NCBI RefSeq assembly: GCF_035989265.1
Contig: NZ_JAYKZX010000003.1
Location: 1,798,001-1,862,000 of the forward strand
DNA from: Sphingobium sp. HWE2-09
Lineage (GTDB): Bacteria > Pseudomonadota > Alphaproteobacteria > Sphingomonadales > Sphingomonadaceae
DNA length: 64,000 nt
Direction: 5' to 3'
Shown: positions 1 through 8,418 of the stretch, one piece after another
Position numbering within the stretch: position 1 is the first letter of the stretch
Layout of the letters: each line of letters begins with the position of its first letter
Made by a program: the position numbers and the translations under genes
Notes under the pieces: model-generated
Database searches by the model: none
Told to the model about the DNA's origin: nothing
What the model saw: the letters and a program-made list of their open reading frames with translations, nothing else

Positions 1-1
1 C

Positions 2-1267
2 GCCCGCATCCTGGCCAATACCGGCTGGCTGCTGGGCGGCAAGGGCGTGGGCGCGGTGCTCAGCCTCGCCTATCTCGCCATCGTCACCCGCACGCTGGGC
101 GTCGCGGATTTCGGCCGTTTCGCTCTGGTGCTGAGCGCCGCAAACGTCATCAAGACCTTGGTCAGCTTCGACAGCTGGCAGATCGTCGTGCGCTACGGCC
201 AGCCCCGTCTGGCCGATGGCAATGGCGACGCCCTGAACCGCGTGCTGCGTTTCTGCATCCTGATCGACCTCGCCTCCGCACTCGCGGGCGGCCTGATCGC
301 CGCGGCGATCATCCTGCTCTTCGGCGACCTTTTGGGCATCGGGCCGGACATGGGGTGGCAGGTCTGGGCCTTTTGCATGGTGATGATGATCACCATCCGG
401 TCCAGCCCGACCGGCATATTGCGCCTGTTCGACCGCTTCGATTCGGCGGCCTTCGCTGAAACCATGATCCCCGTGGGCCGGATGATCGGCGCGGGCGTCG
501 CGCTGGCGATCATGCCCGACATCAGCGGCTTCCTCATCGCCTGGGCCTTTGCCGAACTGCTTTGCGCGCTCAGCTATTGGTATCTGGCGTTGCAGGTCGG
601 GCGCGGGCGGATCGGCCGCTGGCGCGCCGGGCGCGCGCTGGATGCACGAACGGAAAATCCCGGCATCATCGGCTTTCTGACCGCCACCAACCTCCAGACC
701 AGCCTGTCGTCCATCGGCCAGCAGGTCGCGGTGCTGATCGTCGGCGCTTTCGTGGGACCGGCAGGCGCGGGCCTCTATCGCCTCGCCAACCAGCTCGCCA
801 ATTCGCTGACCAAGATTTCCAGTCTGCTGTCTCGCAGCATCTTCGTCGAACTCGCCCGCACCAGCACGCATGGCAAGGAAGCGCTGGGCGCCCTGTTTCG
901 CCGCACCAACCGGCTGGCGATGGCGGCGGGCATGGTCATCATCGCCCTCATCCTGACCATCGGCCATCCGTTGCTGGGGCTGATCGCGGGCAAGGATTTC
1001 CTGCCCGCCTATCCGCTGTTGCTGATGCTGGGGGTAGCGGCGTGCATCGACCTGGTCGGGGTCAGCTATCGTCCGCTGTTGATGGCGACCGACCGGGCCG
1101 GGCTGTCGCTGCGCATCACCTTCGTCGCGACGCTGCTGCTGCTCGGGCTGCAATCGGCGCTGTTGCCCCTTTACGGCACGAAGGGCGCGGCGATGGCGAA
1201 TATCCTCGCCGCGCTCGCCGGTTTCGCGATGATGGGCCTGGCCAGCCGCCGGGCGATGCGAGCGTAG
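2..1267 (+). CDS. Oligosaccharide/polysaccharide flippase family protein (5' end outside window)
   Basis: Integral membrane protein of the MOP (Wzx/MATE-like) superfamily that would move lipid-linked glycans across the inner membrane. The reading frame is open from the first bases of the window, and the residues before the first possible GTG (position 47) already match the family N-terminus (NTGWLLGGKGVGAVL), so the gene is cut by the window edge. About ten or more hydrophobic helices alternate with short polar loops through to the end. The N-terminal TRTLGVADFG motif is typical of flippases. It converges on the next gene with a single base between the stops. The substrate cannot be told from sequence; no polysaccharide cluster follows on this side. 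Confidence 0.85.
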   Translation, partial: ARILANTGWLLGGKGVGAVLSLAYLAIVTRTLGVADFGRFALVLSAANVIKTLVSFDSWQIVVRYGQPRLADGNGDALNRVLRFCILIDLASALAGGLIAAAIILLFGDLLGIGPDMGWQVWAFCMVMMITIRSSPTGILRLFDRFDSAAFAETMIPVGRMIGAGVALAIMPDISGFLIAWAFAELLCALSYWYLALQVGRGRIGRWRAGRALDARTENPGIIGFLTATNLQTSLSSIGQQVAVLIVGAFVGPAGAGLYRLANQLANSLTKISSLLSRSIFVELARTSTHGKEALGALFRRTNRLAMAAGMVIIALILTIGHPLLGLIAGKDFLPAYPLLLMLGVAACIDLVGVSYRPLLMATDRAGLSLRITFVATLLLLGLQSALLPLYGTKGAAMANILAALAGFAMMGLASRRAMRA

Positions 1268-1268
1268 T

Positions 1269-2371
1269 TCAACGAAACCGGGCGGGCGAATAGGCGCGCG
1301 GATCGAGGCTGGCGATGGCGTCAGGCATCGCTTCGCCCCGGATCAGCGCCGCCGCCAGCAGCGCGGCGGCAGGCGCGGTCTGGATGCCGAACCCGCCCTG
1401 CCCGGCAAACCAGAAGAAGCCCGGCACATCCGGGTCGAACCCATAGACGGGCGCGCGATCGGGCGCAAAGCTGCGCAGCCCCGCCCATTTGCGCTCGACC
1501 GCCGCGACCGGCCAGTCGACCGCCTCCTCGAACCGGGCGATCGCCTGCGCCACCGCCAATTCCTCCGGCGCAGCGTCGCATGGCGGCGACGGGGCTTCGT
1601 CATGCGGCGTCAGCCACAAGCGCCCCTGCCCCTCCGGCTTGAAATAGAAACGTCCGGACAGGTCCATGACCAGCGGCAGGTCGACCGACGGCATCGCAGG
1701 CACGCGCAATTGCGCCACCGTCCGGCGCAGCGGCTGTATCCCCACCGGCGCCACGCCGCAGGCGATGGCGACATCGTCCGCCCACGCCCCCGCCGCGTTG
1801 ATCAGGACGCCGCACTCCATGACGCCGTCCGCCGTCTCCAGGCGCCATCCGCCAGCATGCGCTCGACCTGCCGCCAGCCCGCTCGCCAGCCGGACCTCTC
1901 CCCCAATTGCCGGAAGCGCCGGAGATAGGCCTGATGCAGCGCGCCGACATCGATGTCCTGGCAACTCGCCTCCATCACGCCCAGCGTCCATTCGGGCCGC
2001 AGCCCCGGCACCAGCCTCGCCGGATCGACCGGCTGCAAATCGACCTTGCCCGCAAAAAGCGCCAGCAATGCATCGCGCCGATCCGCATCCTGCGCCCGCC
2101 CGATATGCAGCGTGCGACGCGGCGACAGGAAGCTGCGATCGTGAAAATCCGAATCAGGCGCGGCGAGCCGTGGCCCCGACGCCGTGGTCAGCGGCTGCAC
2201 CACCGGCCCGCCATAGGTTTCCTCCCAGAAAGCGACCGACCGACCGGTGGCGTGATAGCCCGGCTGATCCTCCATCTCCAGGATGACGACGCGCGCATCG
2301 GCCGCCAGCACGGCGCCCAGGCTGGCACCGGCCATGCCGCTGCCGACGATGACGATGTCGGGATGAGTCAA
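1269..2371 (-). pseudogene. FAD-dependent oxidoreductase, DAO family, D-arginine dehydrogenase (DauA)-like, frameshifted
   Basis: The N-terminal half (TTG start at 2371, frame ending near 1802) carries the Rossmann motif GSGMAGAS and QPGYHATGRS. The C-terminal half, in another frame down to 1269, carries LINAAGAWAD, WAGLRSFAPD and FFWFAGQGGFGIQT. Together they align end to end with DauA-type D-amino-acid dehydrogenases, which oxidatively deaminate D-amino acids using FAD. The switch falls at a run of five C (1900-1904; G5 on the coding strand). One extra base there restores an unbroken protein of about 367 residues, the normal family length. The TTG start overlaps the stop of the upstream hydrolase, so the two are probably co-transcribed. 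The substrate is inferred by similarity only. The break may be a sequence error. Confidence 0.85.
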
Positions 2372-3336
2372 AGGCTGCTCTCACCTGCAGCCGCCTCGTC
2401 CAGGAAGGCGTCGATCCGGCGCAGCGCATCCAGCCGCACCGGGTCCGTCTCGCGCAATATCTCATGCGCGGCTTCCTGGCCGTAAATGTGCAAATGCGCG
2501 CCCGGAATGCGCGCCGCGACCTCACGGATGGTAGGCGTCGAAACCAGCTTGTCCGCCGCCGTCGCCAGGATCAGCAGCGGCGTGACGATATGGCCGATCG
2601 CATCGCCCCGCGCCAGCGCCTGCGTCGATTCCAGCGCTTGCAACACCCAGTTCCAGCTGGGCGGACCCAGGGCGATCTCCCGGCTATGATCACGCCACCA
2701 GATTTCGTCGGCATAGCGATCCGGATCGTGCGTGAGCCTTTTCTGCCGCATCTTGCGTTGCCGCTCCGACTGTTCCTTCTGCGTCCAGGCGGGCTGTTCC
2801 CCCCGGCCTGTGCCCACCATGAACCGGGCGATCGCGACCGCCAGCCAGCGCGGCAGCGGCGCGCTATGCACGCCCAGCATCGGCGCGACGATGGCGGCGG
2901 CATCGGGCGACGGCATGCCTTCGGCCAGCGCGCGCAGCAGCATATGCCCGCCCATGCTGTGCGCCACCATCGCGGTCGGGCCGTCGCCTTCCGCGCGCCA
3001 GTCGGCGGCCAGCGCGTTCAGGTCCGCGATCCAGTCGGCAAAATCGCCGATATGGCCGCACAGCGGATCGTCGGTCAGCCGCCCCGATCCGCCCTGCCCG
3101 CGCCAATCGAAGCTGGTGACCGCCCAGCCCCGCTCCGCCCAATGATGGATGACCTCCAGATATTTTTCGATCATGTCGCCACGACCGCCCAGCACCAGCA
3201 TCCGCCCGCGCGCGCCGGACCCCAGCCGATAGCGGCGGATCGGCCAGCCATCGGGCGCGACCCAATAGTCTAGCCGTCCGCCCATCGGCCAGGCGCGCCG
3301 GTCGAAAGCGGCAGTCGGGAAGTCGGGTGAATCCAT
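2368..3336 (-). CDS. Alpha/beta hydrolase (lysophospholipase-like, S33 type)
   Basis: Serine hydrolase of the alpha/beta fold, 322 residues, resembling monoacylglycerol lipase/lysophospholipase PldB-type enzymes. The nucleophile elbow is AHSMGG near residue 126, preceded by the oxyanion-strand region FDWRGQGGSGR. The catalytic Asp is probably in the ATAADKLVS segment and the catalytic His in EAAHEIL near the C-terminus. There is no signal peptide, so it is probably cytoplasmic. It is the first gene of a two-gene unit with the downstream FAD oxidoreductase, whose TTG start overlaps its stop. It is transcribed away from the Tad pilus operon, with which it shares a 52-base divergent region. The physiological substrate is unknown. 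Confidence 0.85.
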   Translation of the reverse strand: MDSPDFPTAAFDRRAWPMGGRLDYWVAPDGWPIRRYRLGSGARGRMLVLGGRGDMIEKYLEVIHHWAERGWAVTSFDWRGQGGSGRLTDDPLCGHIGDFADWIADLNALAADWRAEGDGPTAMVAHSMGGHMLLRALAEGMPSPDAAAIVAPMLGVHSAPLPRWLAVAIARFMVGTGRGEQPAWTQKEQSERQRKMRQKRLTHDPDRYADEIWWRDHSREIALGPPSWNWVLQALESTQALARGDAIGHIVTPLLILATAADKLVSTPTIREVAARIPGAHLHIYGQEAAHEILRETDPVRLDALRRIDAFLDEAAAGESSL

Positions 3337-3388
3337 CTGGCCCCATGGTTACGCTTTGGTAAGCCATATGGTCTAGGGCATAAGCCCC

Positions 3389-3862
3389 ATGAACGGGGAA
3401 TTTTTCCAACTGGCGCTGACAGGCGCTCTGGGCGCGCTGCTGATCATAGCGGCGATCACCGATTTGCGGTCCCGTATCATTTCCAACTGGCTCAACCTGG
3501 CCGTCGCGGCGCTGGCTCCCCTGTGGTGGCTGGCCTGCGGGCTGGAGCCATGGCCCGGCATGGCCGTACAGCTGCTGGTCGGCGCCATCGTCTTCACCCT
3601 GTTCGCGGCGCTGTTCGCGGCGGGGATGATGGGCGGGGGCGACGTCAAGCTGCTCGGCGCGCTGGCGCTGTGGTTCCCGTGGCAGGCGGTGCTGTCGCTG
3701 ATCGTCCTGATGGCGATATTGGGCGGCATCGTCACCATCGTCACGGTGATCCACCATCGGACCACGAAAAGGCTGGGCCAACCCGAAATACCTTACGGCG
3801 TCGCCATCTCGATCGCAGCCCTGTGGTTGCTTGGCGAACGATATTTTAACCATTTTGCGTGA
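3389..3862 (+). CDS. cpaA: Prepilin peptidase CpaA/TadV (A24 family)
   Basis: Inner-membrane aspartyl protease that cleaves the leader of Flp-type pre-pilins for the Tad pilus. At 157 residues it is the short CpaA/TadV form without the N-methylating domain. The two catalytic aspartates are visible: ITDLRSRII near residue 25 and the GGGDVK motif near residue 89, each after a hydrophobic helix. About four to six membrane segments span the protein. It opens the Tad cluster and is followed after 51 bases by cpaB. Usually an Flp pilin gene lies next to it; none is present here, since the upstream neighbour is the divergent hydrolase. Confidence 0.92.
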   Translation: MNGEFFQLALTGALGALLIIAAITDLRSRIISNWLNLAVAALAPLWWLACGLEPWPGMAVQLLVGAIVFTLFAALFAAGMMGGGDVKLLGALALWFPWQAVLSLIVLMAILGGIVTIVTVIHHRTTKRLGQPEIPYGVAISIAALWLLGERYFNHFA

Positions 3863-3913
3863 TGAGTGGGGCACTGGGGGCAGTGCACCCATTTGAGGGA
3901 GGCGAATTTCGTC

Positions 3914-4927
3914 ATGGATGCTAAGAAGATCGTGCTGCTGGTGGGGGCGCTTATCATAGCGGTCACTACAGCCTTGCTTGCGCGCAGCATGTTGAGTTCG
4001 TCAAGTGCGCCGCAGGTCAATGCGGCCGCAATGCCCGCCGATGCCGATCAGCCGCACGTGCTGGTCGCGACGAAGGCGCTGCCGGTGGGAACCATCCTGG
4101 ACGCAGAGAGCTTCCGCTTTCAGCCCTGGCCCAAGGATCTGATCGAACAGGCCTACTACCTCCGCGGTCAGGCCGATCCCGCCCGCCTGGCAGGCAGCGT
4201 CGTACGCACCGCCATCACGGCCGGACAGCCACTGACCCAGGGCGCCATCGTCAAGCCCGGCGATCGCGGCTTCCTTGCCGCGGCGCTTGGCCCGGGGATG
4301 CGCGCCGTGACGGTGCCTGTTTCCGCGCAAAGCTCCGTCGCAGGCTTCGTCTTTCCGGGCGATCGCATCGACCTGGTCCTGACGCAGAGCGTGAGTGGCG
4401 GCGGCGACGGCGAACCGCTGCGCGTATCCGAAACCATTCTGCGCAACCTGCGCGTGCTCGCCACCGATCAGCGAATGGATGCGATGGGCGCAGACGGCAA
4501 GCCGGAGGTGCGCACCTATTCCAACGTCACCATCGAAGTGACGCCCAAGATCGCGGAAAAGATCGCGGTATCGCAGACCATCGGGTCGCTCTCCATGTCG
4601 CTGCGGTCGATGGCGGACACCACGTCCGATCTGGACGCCGCGATTGCGGGCACCGATGTCGACCTGCCCGGCACCGCCAATCCGAACGCGGAAAAAGCCA
4701 TGATCGCCAAGCTGGCCGCACGCCCGGTCGATCGCGGCTCCACCTATTCGACCGGCGCCGACGTGTCGCGTTACCAGCGCAGTTCGGTGCCTGCCAAAGC
4801 CGAAGCGCCCATAGCGCCCATGGTGGCGGCCAATGGCGCACCGGTCGGCACTGTCGCCTTCAAAGGCCCGGTGATCCGCGTGGCCCGCGGCACCAACGTG
4901 ACCGAAGTTCCGGTCGGGGGGAATTGA
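3914..4927 (+). CDS. cpaB: Flp pilus assembly protein CpaB (RcpC)
   Basis: Periplasmic assembly protein of the Tad pilus, thought to work with the secretin channel. The ATG at 3914 is chosen over an in-frame upstream start because it has a good Shine-Dalgarno (GAGGGAGG at about 3895) and gives a clean N-terminal membrane anchor, KKIVLLVGALIIAVTTALLA. After it come the SAF-like domain (VLVATKALPVGTILDAE) and the RcpC region (MRAVTVPVSAQSSVAGFVFPGDRIDLVL) typical of the family. The C-terminal tail from about residue 260 is low in complexity. It lies 1 base before cpaC, indicating tight operon coupling. Confidence 0.93.
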   Translation: MDAKKIVLLVGALIIAVTTALLARSMLSSSSAPQVNAAAMPADADQPHVLVATKALPVGTILDAESFRFQPWPKDLIEQAYYLRGQADPARLAGSVVRTAITAGQPLTQGAIVKPGDRGFLAAALGPGMRAVTVPVSAQSSVAGFVFPGDRIDLVLTQSVSGGGDGEPLRVSETILRNLRVLATDQRMDAMGADGKPEVRTYSNVTIEVTPKIAEKIAVSQTIGSLSMSLRSMADTTSDLDAAIAGTDVDLPGTANPNAEKAMIAKLAARPVDRGSTYSTGADVSRYQRSSVPAKAEAPIAPMVAANGAPVGTVAFKGPVIRVARGTNVTEVPVGGN

Positions 4928-4928
4928 C

Positions 4929-6410
4929 ATGAAGAGCCTGCATAATCGCGCCCCGCGCCTTGCCGCTCCGGCAATCGCCCTGGGCCTGGCGGTTGCCACG
5001 ATCGTCGCACCGACCGCCGCACTTAACGCCGCCCCTTCCAGCGCGCAGGATAATGCGATCCTGATGTCGGTGGGCGGCAGCCGGGTGGTCAACCTGCCCG
5101 CCAAGATGTCGGACGTGGTGATCGGTGATCCCAGCATCGTCGATGTTCATGTCCGCTCGCAGAACCAGCTATATCTGATCGCGAAGAAATCGGGCGAAAC
5201 CACGGTATTCGCCACCGCGCCCAACGGCAAGGTGCTGTTTTCCGGCACGGTGCGCGTCGGCAACAACCTGACCAGCATCGATGACATGCTGCGCCTGGCG
5301 ATGCCCGGCGCGACCATCGCGGTCAACAAGATGAACGGCATGGTCCTGCTGACCGGCACGATCCAGGCGCCCGAGGACGCAGCGGAGGCCGAACGGCTGA
5401 CGCAGGCCTTCGTCGGCAAGGATGTAACGGTGGTCAGCCGCCTGCGCATGGCGACGCCGTTGCAGGTCATGTTGCAGGTCAAGATCGCCGAAGTGAGCAA
5501 GGATGTTGGTCACAAGATCGGCACCAACTTTTCCAGCATCGATCGCAGCGGTGGCAGCACCGCTGGCTTCATTGGCGGCGGCTCGCGTAATTTCGTTGAG
5601 TTCAACGACAATGGCGGTGGCACCTTCACCACGCCTACTGACGGCGGATACAGCCTCGGCGGCGTGGCCCGGCTGTTCGGTTTGGATATTGCCGGTGCAC
5701 TCGACCTCGCTGAATCCAGCGGTCTTGCCACGGTGCTGGCGCAGCCCAACCTGACGTCGCTGTCGGGCGAAACCGCCAGCTTCCTGGCCGGTGGCGAATA
5801 TCCCTATACGATCAACAACGGCGCCAACAACGGCAACAGCATCGAATTCAAGCAATATGGCGTGCAGCTGGCCTTCACGCCTACCGTGCTTGCCGATGGC
5901 CGCATCTCCTTGCGCGTCCGCCCGACAGTATCGAGCCTCGACTTCTCGCTGAATGCCGACGTGCCTGCGCTCAAGAGCCGCACGGCTGAAACGACGGTGG
6001 AACTGGGTTCGGGTCAGGCCTTCATGATTGCGGGCTTGCTCAACAACGAAACCGGCAACACGATCAACAAGGTGCCGGGCCTGGGCGACATTCCGATCCT
6101 GGGCAGCCTGTTCAAGTCGCGCTCCTTCCAGCGGTCCGAAACCGAACTGGTCATCGTCGTGACGCCTTATCTGGTCAAGCCGATGAACGCGTCGGACGTG
6201 CGCCTGCCGACCGATGGCTTCCGCAACGCCACGCAGGCGCAGGGTTTGTTCCTGCAACAGGGTAATGACGGCATCAGCGGCGCCCGCAGCCCGGGACCGA
6301 CCCGCGCGCCCGGATCGTCGACGCCCGTCGGCCCGCAAGCTGTGGTCACCCCGCGCGGCGATATCAAGCCGAACAAGTCCGGGGCTGCCGCTCCTGGCTT
6401 CAGCTTCTGA
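4929..6410 (+). CDS. cpaC: Type II/III secretion system secretin CpaC (RcpA) of the Tad pilus
   Basis: Outer-membrane secretin through which the Flp pilus exits. The protein has an N-terminal signal peptide ending near ALNAAPSSA, a pilus secretin N-terminal domain (VVNLPAKMSDVVIGDPSIVDV), a BON-like segment, and the secretin core with LAQPNLTSLSGETASFLAGGE and the VPGLGDIPILGSLF signature near residue 380. It has 493 residues, normal for CpaC. The ATG lies one base after the cpaB stop. The C-terminal 60 residues are Pro/Gly-rich and probably disordered. Confidence 0.95.
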   Translation: MKSLHNRAPRLAAPAIALGLAVATIVAPTAALNAAPSSAQDNAILMSVGGSRVVNLPAKMSDVVIGDPSIVDVHVRSQNQLYLIAKKSGETTVFATAPNGKVLFSGTVRVGNNLTSIDDMLRLAMPGATIAVNKMNGMVLLTGTIQAPEDAAEAERLTQAFVGKDVTVVSRLRMATPLQVMLQVKIAEVSKDVGHKIGTNFSSIDRSGGSTAGFIGGGSRNFVEFNDNGGGTFTTPTDGGYSLGGVARLFGLDIAGALDLAESSGLATVLAQPNLTSLSGETASFLAGGEYPYTINNGANNGNSIEFKQYGVQLAFTPTVLADGRISLRVRPTVSSLDFSLNADVPALKSRTAETTVELGSGQAFMIAGLLNNETGNTINKVPGLGDIPILGSLFKSRSFQRSETELVIVVTPYLVKPMNASDVRLPTDGFRNATQAQGLFLQQGNDGISGARSPGPTRAPGSSTPVGPQAVVTPRGDIKPNKSGAAAPGFSF

Positions 6411-6425
6411 CGGAAGGAATAGACT

Positions 6426-7073
6426 ATGACCTCTCTGTCCCTCAAAACGTTTGCAGCGATCGCGATCCTCGCGACGCCGTTGACCGCTCATGCGGCCCCG
6501 CGCGCCAACCGCACGATGGATTCGGTCCATCAGCCGGTGGTGGGCCACAGCGCCTATACGTTCGACGTACAGGCAGGATCGAGCGGCGGCCTGACGCCGA
6601 CCGAAGCCATCCGGCTGAACGACTGGTTTGTCTCGATCGGCCTTGGCTATGGCGACAATGTCGCCATCGTCACCGACGGTGGCTATTTCAGCCCGGCGCT
6701 GCGCGACGATGTGGATGCTGTCGTGGCCCATCATGGTCTGCTGGTCGCGACCGACAGTTCGGCCGAAGCCGGACAGGCGCCTGCGGGCAGCGTGCGCCTG
6801 ATCGTGCGCCGCGCCACGGCCAGCGTACCGGGCTGCCCCGATTGGCACGAAAAGCAGGAAGCCGACATGAACCTGGGCACCAGTTCCAATTTCGGCTGCG
6901 GCGTGAACAGCAATCTGGCGGCGATGGTCGCCAATCCCGAGGATCTGGTTCGCGGCCAGGCGACGGACAGCGACATGCGCACCGTCACGTCCAACCGCGC
7001 CATTTCCACCTATCGCGACAAGGCCCCGACCGGCGCTGGCGACCTCAAGCAAATGACCGCGGGAGGTCGCTAA
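6426..7073 (+). CDS. cpaD: Tad pilus assembly protein CpaD
   Basis: CpaD-family periplasmic/outer-membrane-associated protein of 215 residues, with an N-terminal signal peptide (TFAAIAILATPLTAHA). The family signature SNFGCGVNSNLAAMVANPEDLVRG lies near residues 158-181, and a conserved cysteine precedes it (VPGCPDW). Many CpaD proteins are lipoproteins; no lipobox cysteine is evident here, so it may be soluble in the periplasm. It has a Shine-Dalgarno (GGAAGGA) ahead of the ATG and ends one base before cpaE. The role in pilus assembly is inferred from family and position. Confidence 0.9.
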   Translation: MTSLSLKTFAAIAILATPLTAHAAPRANRTMDSVHQPVVGHSAYTFDVQAGSSGGLTPTEAIRLNDWFVSIGLGYGDNVAIVTDGGYFSPALRDDVDAVVAHHGLLVATDSSAEAGQAPAGSVRLIVRRATASVPGCPDWHEKQEADMNLGTSSNFGCGVNSNLAAMVANPEDLVRGQATDSDMRTVTSNRAISTYRDKAPTGAGDLKQMTAGGR

Positions 7074-7074
7074 G

Positions 7075-8367
7075 ATGAACGCACCCTGGAAACCCGGCGT
7101 CGGCGGGCCGCGCGATCCCTTTCACGCCTTTGTCTGTGACGATCACAGTTTCGACATGCTGCGCGCCGTCGCCGCCGAACTCGGCTGGGCGCCGGAAAAG
7201 GTGAACAAGGGCGGGATGCGCAATGCGGTCCAGAGCCTGTCGATCACCGCCAGCCCGCAAATACTGTTCGTCGACATGTCCGAAAGCGGCGATCCGTTGA
7301 ACGACATCAACAGCCTGGCCGAAGTCTGCGAACCCGGCACGGTCGTGATCGCGGCGGGCCAGGTCAACGACGTGCGCCTCTACCGCGATCTCGTCTCCAG
7401 CGGCATCCAGGACTATCTGCTCAAGCCTTTCGGCGCTGACCAGTTGCGCGACGCCCTTGCGCAGGCGCAGGCCGTGTTCCTTGCCCCGCGCGACGTCGCC
7501 CCTGAACGCCCCCATAGCACGATGGCCGTGATTGGCACGCGTGGCGGCGTGGGCGCGTCCAGCATCGCGACGTCAATCGCCTGGATGTTGTCGGAAAAGC
7601 AGAAGCGCCCGACTGCGCTGCTCGACCTCGACGTGCATTTTGGCACCAACGCGCTGGCGATGGACCTGGAACCGGGTCGCGGCCTGACCGACGCGATCGA
7701 AAATCCCAGCCGCATCGACGGCCTGTTCATCGAACGCGCCATGGTGCGGGCGAGCGACACATTGGCGATCCTGTCGGCCGAAGCGCCGATCAGCCAGCCG
7801 ATGATGACCGACGGCGGCGCCTATTATCAGTTGCTGGAGGAATTTCGCCTCGCCTTCGAATGCAGCGTCATCGACCTGCCGCGCGGCATGCTAATCCAGC
7901 ATCCCCACCTGATGACCGATGTGAACGTCACGTTGGTCGTGACCGAACTGACGCTGGCGGCGGCGCGCGATACCATCCGCATCCTGTCCTGGCTCAAGAC
8001 CAATGCACCCCAGTCGCGCGTTCTGGTAGTCGCCAACCGGGTGCATCCCGGCGCGCCGGAAATCAGCCGCAAGGATTTCGAACAGTCGATCGAGCGCAAG
8101 GTGGACGTGATCATCCCGTTCGACCTGCGGATCGCATCGCAAGCGGCGAAGCTGGGCAAGACGCTGGCGGAAACGGCCAAGGGCAGCAAGGTCGGCGCCG
8201 CTTGCGCCAGCCTGCTCGAAGAAGCGCTGGGGGCGGCCGATCGCGCAAGCGATGCCGCTGCGCCAAAGGGCGCTGCGAAGAAAGGCGATTCCCTGCTCGG
8301 CAAGATCGGCGACTTCCGGTCGATGATGCCCTCACGCCGCAAGGCGAAGGCTGCGCTGGACAATTGA
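7075..8367 (+). CDS. cpaE: Tad pilus assembly ATPase-like protein CpaE (TadZ)
   Basis: ParA/MinD-like protein that places the Tad machinery at its site on the membrane. Residues 1-130 form an atypical receiver domain (FVCDDHSFDMLRA; VDMSESGD; DYLLKPFGADQLRDAL). The P-loop-like region VIGTRGGVGASSIATSIA starts near residue 148, where the usual Lys of the Walker A motif (GKT/S) is replaced in GGVGASS, as is common in CpaE. Following motifs are ALLDLDVHFG and VIDLPRG. The tail is Ala/Lys-rich. It directly follows cpaD. CpaF, the motor ATPase normally encoded next, is absent. Confidence 0.93.
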   Translation: MNAPWKPGVGGPRDPFHAFVCDDHSFDMLRAVAAELGWAPEKVNKGGMRNAVQSLSITASPQILFVDMSESGDPLNDINSLAEVCEPGTVVIAAGQVNDVRLYRDLVSSGIQDYLLKPFGADQLRDALAQAQAVFLAPRDVAPERPHSTMAVIGTRGGVGASSIATSIAWMLSEKQKRPTALLDLDVHFGTNALAMDLEPGRGLTDAIENPSRIDGLFIERAMVRASDTLAILSAEAPISQPMMTDGGAYYQLLEEFRLAFECSVIDLPRGMLIQHPHLMTDVNVTLVVTELTLAAARDTIRILSWLKTNAPQSRVLVVANRVHPGAPEISRKDFEQSIERKVDVIIPFDLRIASQAAKLGKTLAETAKGSKVGAACASLLEEALGAADRASDAAAPKGAAKKGDSLLGKIGDFRSMMPSRRKAKAALDN

Positions 8368-8374
8368 TGACAGG

Positions 8375-8395
8375 CGCCGCCCATGTTGGGCGGCG
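8375..8395 (+). terminator. Hairpin between cpaE and tadB, terminator-like
   Basis: A perfect 9-base inverted repeat (CGCCGCCCA / TGGGCGGCG) with a 3-base loop starts 7 bases after the cpaE stop and is followed by TCCTTTCC. It could weaken transcription or set an RNA end between the first and second halves of the Tad cluster. The T tract is short, so termination would be partial. Confidence 0.5.
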
Positions 8396-8418
8396 TCCTT
8401 TCCTATAAGACGGGCGAC

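Noticed and set aside
2464..3273. Open frame of 269 codons on the plus strand opposite the hydrolase
   Set aside because: Antisense shadow; His/Arg/Gln-rich translation with no family features.
5169..7052. Open frame of 627 codons on the minus strand opposite cpaC/cpaD
   Set aside because: Antisense to clear Tad genes with signal peptides and family motifs; no ribosome site.
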